Source: Acidimicrobiia bacterium
Lineage (GTDB): Bacteria; Actinomycetota; Acidimicrobiia; IMCC26256; JAENVU01
Reading direction: 5' to 3'
DNA: 15,431 nt
NCBI GenBank assembly: GCA_017882945.1
Contig: JADGON010000009.1
Coordinates: forward strand, 1 to 15,431
The notes below the pieces were generated by a model that did not search any database, was not told where the DNA came from, and was given only the letters and a program-made list of their open reading frames with translations. Shown here in pieces: positions 1 to 7,324 of this stretch (the stretch's first letter is position 1; the number at the start of each line of letters is the position of its first letter). Both the position numbers and the translations under genes were made by a program.

Positions 1-896
1 GCATCGCGGGCATGCAGCACGTGGTAGTTGTCGACGAACTGCATGTCGCCGGGCTTCATCGTCATCGACACGTGGAACTCGGGATCCGCGCACATCGCGT
101 CAACCCGGTTCATCGCTTCGCGCGCCGCGTCCGACGGTCGGGGCGCATCTTCGTGGCGACGTGAGGACTCGATGTAGGGCCGGATGTAGCGCACGAACAG
201 CCGATCACCACATCGATTGAAGATCGGCATCGTGTACCAGGACTTCATTCCCGGAGCCTGCTCACCGCGCAGGTCGTACGGCATCGGCGCGTAGAGCTCG
301 GCGGCCAGCTCCGGCTCGGTGCGTACGAGCTCGTTGTGAATGGTCACCGCGTTCGCTACGAGGCTCGCCCCTCCACCCGCGCCGGCGTCGAGGCAGAAGA
401 GGCCGACGAGATCCGAGCCGTCGGAATGGAACGGGAACGCGATGCCACCGATCTCGTTGCCGCGCGCGGTCGGATCGTTGATCGCCCGTCCCTGGTCGGT
501 CACGTCGCCGAGCAGGTGCCCCTTCGCGTTCTGCGGCCACGGACGACCGAGGTAGGTCCCGACGCCCCAGTAGATGGCCGACGCCCGCTCCTTGCTGTAG
601 CGCTCGACCGGCACTCCGCGGATGAGGACGACGCCGGCGCCGTCGATGAGCTCGTTGGTCAGCACGGTGAGCTCCGAACCCAGCGCCGGCAGCGGGAACA
701 GCTCGCGGGTGATGTCGAGGACGTCGTCGGTGTGGGCTTCGGCGTGAACCAGCGCCGCATCGAGCTCCTCGACGTGCGCATCCGTCAGCTGGAACACGTA
801 ACGGTCCCCGAGATCACCGCTGCGCCACTCGCACGCCGGCTCCAGCGGTACGAGATCCGACGGGTCGACGGTCGTGGTCGTATCGGTCGTGCTCAT
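1..896 (-). CDS. TauD/TfdA-family Fe(II)/2-oxoglutarate dioxygenase, C-terminus cut by window edge
   Basis: About 298 residues are visible; the 3' end runs off the left edge. The family oxidises small organic substrates using Fe(II), O2 and 2-oxoglutarate in the cytoplasm. The first half of the iron triad is visible as FHSDGSD (H157, D159), in a typical setting followed by an acidic and a Gly-rich stretch. Near the cut end, GDMQFVDNYHVLHAR supplies the expected distal His (H295) and a following Arg. The final 2-oxoglutarate-binding segment is probably just outside the window. The ATG at 894-896 overlaps the stop of the amidohydrolase gene by one base (TGATG), indicating translational coupling as last visible gene of the LLM-amidohydrolase-dioxygenase operon. 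Substrate is unknown; an amide- or amino-acid-derived compound is a guess from the neighbours. Confidence 0.88.
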   Translation of the reverse strand, partial: MSTTDTTTTVDPSDLVPLEPACEWRSGDLGDRYVFQLTDAHVEELDAALVHAEAHTDDVLDITRELFPLPALGSELTVLTNELIDGAGVVLIRGVPVERYSKERASAIYWGVGTYLGRPWPQNAKGHLLGDVTDQGRAINDPTARGNEIGGIAFPFHSDGSDLVGLFCLDAGAGGGASLVANAVTIHNELVRTEPELAAELYAPMPYDLRGEQAPGMKSWYTMPIFNRCGDRLFVRYIRPYIESSRRHEDAPRPSDAAREAMNRVDAMCADPEFHVSMTMKPGDMQFVDNYHVLHARD

Positions 897-2638
897 CAGG
901 CTCCTCCAGGTCGGGGCGCAGGTTCCGGCGCAGGTTGCGGCCCGCGCACGAGGCGGCCGGGGAGCGGACCCTGCGCTTCACCATTCGAGTAGGTGACGTT
1001 GCCCGCAACGAGCGTCACGACGTACCCGTCTGCTGCTTGGACGAGCCGCCGACCGCCTGCCGGCAGGTCATGGCGCATCTCCGGGCGCCGAGCCGACAGG
1101 TGTTCGAAGTCGATCACGTTGATGTCCGCGCGGTATCCGGGCGCGATGACACCCCGGTCGAGCAGGCCGACCGCTCGCGCGGTGGCGCGGGTCTGGCGTT
1201 CGACGAGGAACGGGAGATCGAGACGGCCGTGGTCACGATCGCGACCCCAGAGCGCGAGCAGCGTCGTCGGGAAGCTCGCGTCGCAGATCGTGCTGACGTG
1301 CGCGCCGCCGTCACCGAGCCCGACGACGGTGTTCGGATGGGCCAACATCTCGCCCGCCGCGTCGAGGTTCCCGTCGCCGTAGTTCAGGAGCGGTACGTAG
1401 AGCAGTGCTCGGCCTTCGTCCTCGACGAGCAGGTCGTACGCGAGATCAAACGGATCACGACCCAGGCTTCTCGCGGCCGCGGCAATGCTCGACGCGGCAT
1501 CAGGCTCGTAGTCGGGCGGGTCCTGGACCACGCTCATGCGGGCGAACGCCTGGAGCACCCGGCCGCCGAGCCGCTCGTTCGGACCCTGCGCGGCATCCGC
1601 GGCAAGCACTCGCGCCTTGAACGACGGGTCGCGCAGGATCTCGACCCGTTCCGCGAGCGGCAACGCCGCCACCTCGCGGTACACCGGGTTGGCCAGGAGC
1701 GGATGAAGGGTGCACTGCAATCCGAGCAGGAGCCCGACGGCGCGCGGCGCGACCTGCGCCGACATCACCACGCCGTCGGCATTCGCCGCAGCCAGCAGCT
1801 CGAGTTGGCGCCGCCAGCTGTCTCCACGGGTCTGCACGAGGGAGAACGACAGCGGACGCCCGGACTCCTCCGCCATGCGCCGGAAGATCGCGAACTCCGC
1901 GTCGGGATCAGTGAAGTCCGAGACGACCTGCAACACGCCTTGACCGGTCGCGCCGATGGCGTTCGCGATTCCGACGAGCTCATCGGCTTCGGCCGTCAGG
2001 GTCGGGGTCGGCTCGCCCCGGCTGGTCCGGTGGTTCAGCGTGCGCGACGTCGAGAAGCCGAGGGCACCCGCCTCGATCGCCTCACGCGCCAGCTTGGCCA
2101 TCAGCTCGATGTCCTCGTGCGACGCAACCTCCCGGTTCGCCCCTCGCTCCCCCATCACGTGCAATCGCAACGCGCCGTGAGGCACCTGCACCGCGACATC
2201 GACGTCGAACGGACGGCCGTCGAGTGCGTCCATGAACTCGGGGAACGACTGCCAGCTCCAGGCGAGGCCCTCGTCGAGGACGGCGCCGGGGATGTCTTCC
2301 ACGCCCTCCATCAGCTCGATCAGCCGGCCGTGATCGGCCGGGTGCACGGGCGCGAAGCCAACCCCGCAGTTCCCCGTCACCACCGTGGTGACGCCGTGCC
2401 ATGACGACGGGATCATCCGCTCACCCCACGACGCCTGCCCGTCGTAGTGCGTGTGGATGTCGACGAAGCCCGGCGTGACCAGCAGCCCCGTGGCATCGAT
2501 CGTCCGCGCCGCCGAGCCCCCCACCACACCCAATTCGGTGATGAGGCCGCCGTCGATCGCGACATCGGCCGTGCGGGCCGGCGCGCCGGTCCCGTCGATG
2601 ACGGTGCCGCCCCGGATGATCAGCTCGTGGCGGCCCAT
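896..2638 (-). CDS. Metal-dependent amidohydrolase, N-acyl-D-amino-acid deacylase-like
   Basis: 580 aa. An N-terminal beta-sandwich part (IIRGGTVIDGTG, residues 7-18) leads into the TIM barrel with the metal motif GFVDIHTHYDGQ (H62, H64). GNCGVGFAP (C91) corresponds to the metal-binding Cys of D-aminoacylases. LGDGGAHV (D443) supplies the catalytic Asp region, and GVIAPGYRADINVID (497-511) is the usual return to the beta-sandwich. This places it in the amidohydrolase_3/D-aminoacylase group, which hydrolyses N-acyl amino acids and related amides. The barrel His residues expected between C91 and D443 are not evident: the matching segments read QVVSDF and FSLVQT. The substrate and even the metal content may therefore differ from characterised D-aminoacylases. 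The start is supported by AAGGAG seven bases upstream. The gene begins inside the end of the LLM gene (19-bp overlap) and its stop overlaps the dioxygenase start, so it is mid-operon. Confidence 0.87.
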   Translation of the reverse strand: MGRHELIIRGGTVIDGTGAPARTADVAIDGGLITELGVVGGSAARTIDATGLLVTPGFVDIHTHYDGQASWGERMIPSSWHGVTTVVTGNCGVGFAPVHPADHGRLIELMEGVEDIPGAVLDEGLAWSWQSFPEFMDALDGRPFDVDVAVQVPHGALRLHVMGERGANREVASHEDIELMAKLAREAIEAGALGFSTSRTLNHRTSRGEPTPTLTAEADELVGIANAIGATGQGVLQVVSDFTDPDAEFAIFRRMAEESGRPLSFSLVQTRGDSWRRQLELLAAANADGVVMSAQVAPRAVGLLLGLQCTLHPLLANPVYREVAALPLAERVEILRDPSFKARVLAADAAQGPNERLGGRVLQAFARMSVVQDPPDYEPDAASSIAAAARSLGRDPFDLAYDLLVEDEGRALLYVPLLNYGDGNLDAAGEMLAHPNTVVGLGDGGAHVSTICDASFPTTLLALWGRDRDHGRLDLPFLVERQTRATARAVGLLDRGVIAPGYRADINVIDFEHLSARRPEMRHDLPAGGRRLVQAADGYVVTLVAGNVTYSNGEAQGPLPGRLVRGPQPAPEPAPRPGGA

Positions 2639-3660
2639 GAGGCATCTCCTTCTCGGAGGGCAGGGAGCACTTCCCCGGTGATCAGCTGCTCCGCGATGCG
2701 GGCGTGGTCACGATCGGCACGGAAGCTGGGCCCGGTCATCACGAACCGGTCGATGCCGAGACCGGCCAGCGCGCGCAGACGATCGACACAGACCTCCGGC
2801 GACCCGACGACAGCGAAGCGGTCGACGAACTCGGCGTTCAGCGGCTCGGTGTGAGCGGCCGCGTTGCTCAGGTGCTCGTTGCTGTCGTAGCGCCGTCCGA
2901 CTTCGGCGACCACCGCGCGATCGGGTTCGGCAAGGCCCGCGCCGGACGAGCCCGGCATCGACGAGAAATGCGCGAACGCGGCAACCGCTCCGCTGATGAG
3001 ATCGCGCGCCGCATCGAGATCGGGATGGCACCCGACGTTGACGTACATGCCGAACGAGATCTCCGCGGGATCCCGGCCCGCGTCGACCGCGGCGGTGCGG
3101 GCGAGGTCGAGCGCCCACGCGACCCGATCGGGATCTGCACCGACCGCGAGCGTGACGCGCTCAGCGATTCCCGCCGCGAACGAGAGCACGCGCGGTCCCG
3201 ATGCCACGACATCGAGCGGAACCTTGGCCTGCTTCGCCCGGTCCAACCACCGCAGCCGGCTCGGGTGGCCGTCACAGTCGATGGTGTCGTTGGCGAGGTA
3301 GGCCTGCACGTCGGTGACGAGCTCGGCGAAGCGGTCCACCTTCATCGGCTTCAGCCCGAGATGGAAGAGCGCGGTGTCGCCGCGGCCGATGCCGAGGACG
3401 AAGCGCCCGCCCGAGGTCTCCTGCACGGTGGCCGCGACGTTCGCGAGGGCCGCCGGGTGGCGGGTGAACGCGTTCGTCACTCCGGTCGCGAACCGCAGCC
3501 GCTCGGTCGCCGCGGCCGCGAGCGCGACGGCCACGAAGGGATCGCCCACCAGATTCTGCGAGTCGGTGAACGTGATGCCGTCCCAACCGACGCGCTCGGC
3601 CCGCTCGGCTTGCGCCACCACCGTCCCCGTCTCGGGAATGCGGACGGACCACAGCTCCAT
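2620..3660 (-). CDS. LLM-class flavin/F420-dependent oxidoreductase
   Basis: 346 aa from the ATG at 3658-3660. This start is chosen because a strong ribosome site (GGAGGGG, 3671-3677) lies ten bases upstream; an earlier in-frame ATG lies before that site. The sequence shows luciferase-like TIM-barrel features: AERAERVGWDGITFTDSQNL (residues 18-37), GDPFVAVALAAAATERLRF, and SGGRFVLGIGRGDTALFHLG. The pattern D-S-Q-N-L...DPFV and GRGD resembles the methylene-tetrahydromethanopterin-reductase-like F420 enzymes common in actinobacteria. These transfer hydride to or from F420 or FMN with varied substrates, and the substrate here cannot be read. It is the first gene of the operon and overlaps the amidohydrolase by 19 bp. 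F420 rather than FMN is likely from the family but not proven by sequence. Confidence 0.88.
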   Translation of the reverse strand: MELWSVRIPETGTVVAQAERAERVGWDGITFTDSQNLVGDPFVAVALAAAATERLRFATGVTNAFTRHPAALANVAATVQETSGGRFVLGIGRGDTALFHLGLKPMKVDRFAELVTDVQAYLANDTIDCDGHPSRLRWLDRAKQAKVPLDVVASGPRVLSFAAGIAERVTLAVGADPDRVAWALDLARTAAVDAGRDPAEISFGMYVNVGCHPDLDAARDLISGAVAAFAHFSSMPGSSGAGLAEPDRAVVAEVGRRYDSNEHLSNAAAHTEPLNAEFVDRFAVVGSPEVCVDRLRALAGLGIDRFVMTGPSFRADRDHARIAEQLITGEVLPALREGDASWAATS

Positions 3661-3719
3661 CTCGATGTTCCCCCTCCGGCGTGCCGGCCGCAGCACCGTC
3701 TGCGCACGCCTCGGGACCT

Positions 3720-3725
3720 ACCTTA
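3720..3725 (-). promoter_or_regulatory. Candidate -10 box (TAAGGT) for the LLM operon
   Basis: On the minus strand TAAGGT fits the actinobacterial TANNNT -10 pattern. It lies about 60 bases upstream of the LLM start, leaving room for the strong GGAGGGG ribosome site. No convincing -35 is visible. The 184-bp gap at 3661-3844 otherwise holds only the hairpins downstream of the DMT gene. Confidence 0.35.
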
Positions 3726-3816
3726 CGGCGCTTCAGTCGTCGATCGCCCCGGAGGCCGACGTCCGGAAGTCGCGGCACACCGCGGGCGGTCTGAGTCGCC
3801 GGCTCTCAGCCCGTCA

Positions 3817-3846
3817 GACCGGTGAGGAGCGCCGAGCTCACCGGTC
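3817..3846 (-). terminator. Stem-loop terminator candidate after the GT-deacetylase-DMT operon
   Basis: GACCGGTGAG (3817-3826) and CTCACCGGTC (3837-3846) form a perfect 10-bp stem with a 10-base loop. The stem overlaps the stop codon of the DMT gene (3845-3847). A second, weaker hairpin (CTGAG/CTCAG, 3791-3809) follows in the direction of transcription. There is no U-tract, as is usual in high-GC actinobacteria, so terminator function is inferred from position and stem strength. Confidence 0.5.
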
Positions 3847-4726
3847 AGGGGGCGGCGGGGGTGATCGCCGGGTGCGCGTCTTCGCCGGTGACGAGCGGCG
3901 AACGGGACAGGCTGATCGTGCCCCCGATCATCACCACGACGGCCAGCACCGTGAGCGCGATCGGGATCGGGCCCGTCGCGCCGAGCGTCTCACCGAAGAG
4001 GGTCACCCCGATGATCGACGAGAGGACGGGGTTCGTCACCGCCAGCGCGGGCAACGATGCCGCGAGATGACCGGCCTGGAACGCGCTCTGGTTGAGCAGC
4101 AGCCCGGCGACCGACACAACCGCGAGCGCGTAGGTCTCCCACGCGCTGAGCACTCCCGAAACCCCGTGGGCGCCGAGGACGTCGACGACCGTCTTCGTGA
4201 GCGCCGCGGTGACCGCGTACGTTGCCCCCGTCGCGAGCGCGAGGCTGAGCGCGCGCACGTGGGGCTGCGCGCCGCGGGAGAGCACGATCGCGCCGACAGC
4301 GATGGCCCCACAGATCGCGAACACGATCGACCATTGCCAGATCGGTGCCTGCGACGAGCCACCGTGGGGCGAGCCGACGGTCACGAAGACCGCGATTCCG
4401 AGCGTCAGGGCAACCGCTGCGGTCCACTCTTGGCGCCGGGGCTTGCCCACCCCGCCGATCGCCGAGAGTGGCAGCGCGAACAAGAGGCCGCTCACGAGCA
4501 AGGGCTGCACGACGACGATCGATCCCACCGAGAGCGCCGCGGCCTCCATCACGTACGCGCCGATGTCCAGCACGATGCCCGCGAGCCAGAGCGGCCGCTT
4601 GACGAGCGCGAGCAGCAGCCCCGGGCGCAGCGAGAGCTCGGGTGCCTGCTCGGCCGCGACGTGGTGTTGCATGACGGACGCCAGCGCGTAGCAGAGCCCT
4701 GCTGCCAGGGCGAAGAGCACGACCAT
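3845..4726 (-). CDS. DMT-superfamily (EamA/NIPA-like) integral membrane transporter, copy 1
   Basis: 293 aa with about nine or ten hydrophobic segments. Examples are residues 2-23, 47-90 (two helices including SIVVVQPLLVSGLLFALPL), 101-118, about 130-148, and the last around 262-283. Two half-repeats of the drug/metabolite transporter fold are suggested by the paired blocks VVQPLLVSGLLFALPL and AVTNPVLSSIIGVTLFGETL. LLLNQSAFQAGHLAASLPAL is shared almost exactly with the paralogue at 7325-8200. The start aligns with that of the paralogue (MVVLFAL versus MAVLFAL), although no good ribosome site is seen. It lies 17 bp after the deacetylase gene as last gene of the operon, so coupling is likely. 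It could export or flip the product of the upstream enzymes; a metal or metabolite transport role is the alternative. Confidence 0.85.
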   Translation of the reverse strand: MVVLFALAAGLCYALASVMQHHVAAEQAPELSLRPGLLLALVKRPLWLAGIVLDIGAYVMEAAALSVGSIVVVQPLLVSGLLFALPLSAIGGVGKPRRQEWTAAVALTLGIAVFVTVGSPHGGSSQAPIWQWSIVFAICGAIAVGAIVLSRGAQPHVRALSLALATGATYAVTAALTKTVVDVLGAHGVSGVLSAWETYALAVVSVAGLLLNQSAFQAGHLAASLPALAVTNPVLSSIIGVTLFGETLGATGPIPIALTVLAVVVMIGGTISLSRSPLVTGEDAHPAITPAAP

Positions 4727-4743
4727 CGAGGTGGCTGCGGCCG

Positions 4744-5487
4744 CTACCGCGACGCGGCGATGCCGTGCTCACCGACGGGGCCGACGACCAGGCCGCGATC
4801 GGCAAAGCCCTTCCCGAGCAGGGGGAAGGAATCGAGCGTCGCCCGCCAGCACTCCGGCGCCGACGTGCAGTCGGAGTCGTGCAACAGGACCGTGCCGCCG
4901 TCGATGAAGCCCTCGAGCACGTCGTCCGCCACCGACGTTCCCGTCGCCTCCGCGCGCCAGTCCCGACCCCATGCGGTCCAGAGCACGACGCGCAGGTCGA
5001 GCTGACGGGCCGCGAGGAGACCACCGACCGAGAGCGTGCCGAACGGCGGCCGGTACCAGGTCGGTTGGACACCGGTCGCCGACGCGATCTCGTCAGTCGC
5101 GCGCTTGATGTCGTCGTGGGTCGTGCGCGGACCGAGTCGCAACAACGTGCGGTGCCGGTCCCCGTGCACCCCGACTTCGTGACCGGCCGCGGCGACCTCC
5201 GCGGCCAGGCCCGGGGCCTTCCTCACCATCTCGCCGAGCATGAAGAACGTCGCCCGCCAGCCCAGCTCGTCGAGTGCTTCGAGCACCGCCGGAGTCGAGC
5301 TCGGGTCGGGCCCGTCGTCGAACGTCAGCGCGACGTGACCACGCTCGCCGACCCCCGCCAACGAAGGCGCGAGGTGACGGCCGATCGAGGACAGTGCGAT
5401 CAGGGACGGCGCGGTGTGCAACGCCGCGGCGCCGGCCACCCCGAGACCGATGCCGATCCCGAGCGGCGCGAGTCGCCTCGGGTTCAC
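4744..5487 (-). CDS. NodB-domain polysaccharide/carbohydrate deacetylase, membrane-anchored or exported
   Basis: 247 aa from a GTG whose bases GTGA overlap the stop of the glycosyltransferase gene (4-bp overlap). Longer readings extend backwards into that gene and have no support. Residues 6-35 are hydrophobic, forming a signal anchor or signal peptide, so the enzyme should act outside the membrane. All carbohydrate esterase 4 motifs are present: TFDDGP (55-60, D57/D58), the metal His pair H108 and H112 in HGDRH, YRPPFG (145-150), a tryptophan-rich stretch LWTAWGRDW (169-177), and VLLHD (200-204, H203). This family removes N- or O-acetyl groups from sugar polymers, peptidoglycan or lipid-linked sugars using a divalent metal. 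The operon context suggests a glycolipid or surface-sugar substrate made by the upstream glycosyltransferase. Confidence 0.9.
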   Translation of the reverse strand: MNPRRLAPLGIGIGLGVAGAAALHTAPSLIALSSIGRHLAPSLAGVGERGHVALTFDDGPDPSSTPAVLEALDELGWRATFFMLGEMVRKAPGLAAEVAAAGHEVGVHGDRHRTLLRLGPRTTHDDIKRATDEIASATGVQPTWYRPPFGTLSVGGLLAARQLDLRVVLWTAWGRDWRAEATGTSVADDVLEGFIDGGTVLLHDSDCTSAPECWRATLDSFPLLGKGFADRGLVVGPVGEHGIAASR

Positions 5488-7253
5488 CGGAGCTGGGCCA
5501 GCGACGACACGGAGAGACCGGCGTGGTTCACGACCGCCGCGAAGTCCACCAGTGCCACCCGAAGCGACTCGGCGTCCCGGTCCCGGCCGTCGAGCACGTA
5601 GACCTTGCGCGCCTTCACCGAGTTCGGCACCTTCTCGGGCTTGAACACTGCATCGGGCTCCACCAGCCGCTGACCGCGCCGGTGGCACCACATCTGGTCG
5701 AAGGCATCGAGGCGGCGCTCGGGCACGAACTCATGGACCTTCTGGCCGGTTGCGGCGCGGATCAGGTCCGCGGTGCTCGCGACGTCGCTCTTCGCCCGGA
5801 GGTACCGGAACGGGCGACCCTTCCCCCAGCCGCCGTTCCCGATGTCGACGTGGTGGTCCGAAAGCCGCTCCAGCTCGGCGGCACCATGGCGCGCGACCTT
5901 CCCGTCGACGATCGCCGTGAGGCCCATGCCGTCGAGCTGGTGCTGGATGGCCGGGCTCTGCAGCTGCTCGCGGGTGAGGCGCACCCCGACGAAGACCTGG
6001 GTCTGCGCGCTCTTCGGCGCGCGGGCGACGCCCACCCCGAGCGCGGAGACTCCCTGCGCCCCGAGCGTGAGTCCGCCGTAGACGAGCATCAACGCGGCCG
6101 CGACTGCGACCGTGCGCCGTTGCGCCTTCGGGTCCCGGATCGGGACGACGACCTTCTCCCGGTCGCGATGCTCGGCGAGCTCGAGGACATCGACCTTCGC
6201 GTCGCCGGCGAACAGTGCCGCGGCGCGACCGACCTGTTCGTCACGCTCCCGGCCTGGCGCCGTCACCGCGGCGAGCGCGTCGCGCAGCTCGTCCTCGGAG
6301 CGCGCGTAGCGCGAGACCCCGATCTCCGCCATGCCCTCGGCGTTGTCCTTGCCGTGGCCGGCGATCGGCTTGAACGTGATGACGGGCAGCCCCACGGCAA
6401 ACGCCTCGTTGGCGGTGAGCCCACCGGCGTTCTCGACCATCGCGTCACATGCGGCCATGAGCGCGGGCATCTCGTCGGTCCAGCCGATCACCGTGCCGAG
6501 CCCGAGCTCCTCGAGCGTCGACTTGAGCTGTTGATCGCGTCCGCACACGGTCACCGGGTGGTAGTCGCCGGCCCGGGCGATCGCCTCGACCGTGCCGAGC
6601 ACGTCGCCGACACCCCATGACCCGGCGACCACCAGCACCGCTCGCTCGTCCGGTCCGATGCCGAAGCTCTGTCGGGTCGCGGCCCTCGCCGGGGCGGAGC
6701 TGTTCGAGAACTTGTCCGACACGAGCGGGCCTGACGCGCGAGCGTCCTTCCCACCTCGCTCCGAAGCCGTCTCGGCCGCGAACGGGCTCGTCGCGACGTG
6801 CGCGTCGATGTCAGGGTGAACCCAGAGCGGGTGCACGGCGAAGTCCGTGAGGAACGTCACCGCGGGCACCTTGAGCCAGCCCTTCTTGCGCATGTTGCCG
6901 AGCACCAGCGATGACAGCGGATAGGTCGAGACGACGACGTCCGCATCGCTCTTGCGGATCGCCTTTCGCAACCGGCGCCCGGCGACGAAGGTGTCGAGCC
7001 GGACGATGAATCCCCACGACGACGGCAGCTTGTACCAGAGCCGGTACGTCAGGTCGTAGGACCACGGTGCGAAGCGCAGCTGGAGCAGATAGCTCCACTT
7101 GATGAACCAGCCGATCCCGAACGGACAGCAGTCCAGGAAATCGACGATCTTCGCCTCGTGCCCTTCGGCTTCGAGGCGGCGTGCCAGCTCCCGCGCAGCG
7201 CCATCGTGCCCGGCGCCCATGGAAGCAGAGACGATCAGAATACGCCGCTGCAT
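5484..7253 (-). CDS. MGDG-synthase/GT28-like glycosyltransferase with membrane helix and degenerate NodB-like C-terminal domain
   Basis: 589 aa. Residues 4-180 resemble the N-terminal MGDG synthase domain (SASMGAGHDGAARELARRL, residues 9-27, an acceptor-side glycine loop). Residues 200-330 form the nucleotide-sugar half, with VVAGSWGVGD, GWTDEMPALMAACDAMVENAGG and EAFAVGLPVITF. The family transfers galactose or glucose to diacylglycerol, or GlcNAc in the related MurG, at the inner membrane face. A single hydrophobic segment at about residues 380-410 follows. Residues 418-589 track the downstream deacetylase in order and spacing but lack all its catalytic residues (see findings). The protein is therefore probably a cytosolic GT tethered to an external pseudo-enzyme domain. 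It is first gene of a three-gene operon with the deacetylase (4-bp overlap) and the DMT protein. The ATG at 7251-7253 sits four bases after GAGG. Confidence 0.85.
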   Translation of the reverse strand: MQRRILIVSASMGAGHDGAARELARRLEAEGHEAKIVDFLDCCPFGIGWFIKWSYLLQLRFAPWSYDLTYRLWYKLPSSWGFIVRLDTFVAGRRLRKAIRKSDADVVVSTYPLSSLVLGNMRKKGWLKVPAVTFLTDFAVHPLWVHPDIDAHVATSPFAAETASERGGKDARASGPLVSDKFSNSSAPARAATRQSFGIGPDERAVLVVAGSWGVGDVLGTVEAIARAGDYHPVTVCGRDQQLKSTLEELGLGTVIGWTDEMPALMAACDAMVENAGGLTANEAFAVGLPVITFKPIAGHGKDNAEGMAEIGVSRYARSEDELRDALAAVTAPGRERDEQVGRAAALFAGDAKVDVLELAEHRDREKVVVPIRDPKAQRRTVAVAAALMLVYGGLTLGAQGVSALGVGVARAPKSAQTQVFVGVRLTREQLQSPAIQHQLDGMGLTAIVDGKVARHGAAELERLSDHHVDIGNGGWGKGRPFRYLRAKSDVASTADLIRAATGQKVHEFVPERRLDAFDQMWCHRRGQRLVEPDAVFKPEKVPNSVKARKVYVLDGRDRDAESLRVALVDFAAVVNHAGLSVSSLAQLR

Positions 7254-7262
7254 CGGGCCTCG

Positions 7263-7268
7263 ATCGTA
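7263..7268 (-). promoter_or_regulatory. Candidate -10 box (TACGAT) for the glycosyltransferase operon
   Basis: TACGAT on the minus strand fits TANNNT and lies nine bases before the glycosyltransferase ATG, implying a very short or absent leader. It shares the 71-bp divergent gap 7254-7324 with the promoter of the DMT paralogue. No clear -35. Confidence 0.3.
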
Positions 7269-7309
7269 GTCCTCAGACCCATCAGATTCCCGTTTTCACG
7301 GTTCGCAGG

Positions 7310-7315
7310 TACCTT
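7310..7315 (+). promoter_or_regulatory. Candidate -10 box (TACCTT) for the divergent DMT gene
   Basis: TACCTT lies nine bases before the ATG at 7325, and there is no ribosome site in front of that ATG. This suggests a leaderless or nearly leaderless transcript. No clear -35. Confidence 0.32.
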
Positions 7316-7324
7316 CGGTCGCGC

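Noticed and set aside
935..2404. Long open frame on the plus strand opposite the amidohydrolase gene
   Set aside because: Its translation is Arg-rich with no recognisable domain, and the minus-strand protein has clear motifs; it results from GC-rich codon bias.
3314..5005. 563-codon plus-strand open frame spanning the LLM, DMT and deacetylase genes in antisense
   Set aside because: It crosses three well-supported minus-strand genes, is low-complexity Arg/Glu-rich, and has no domain.
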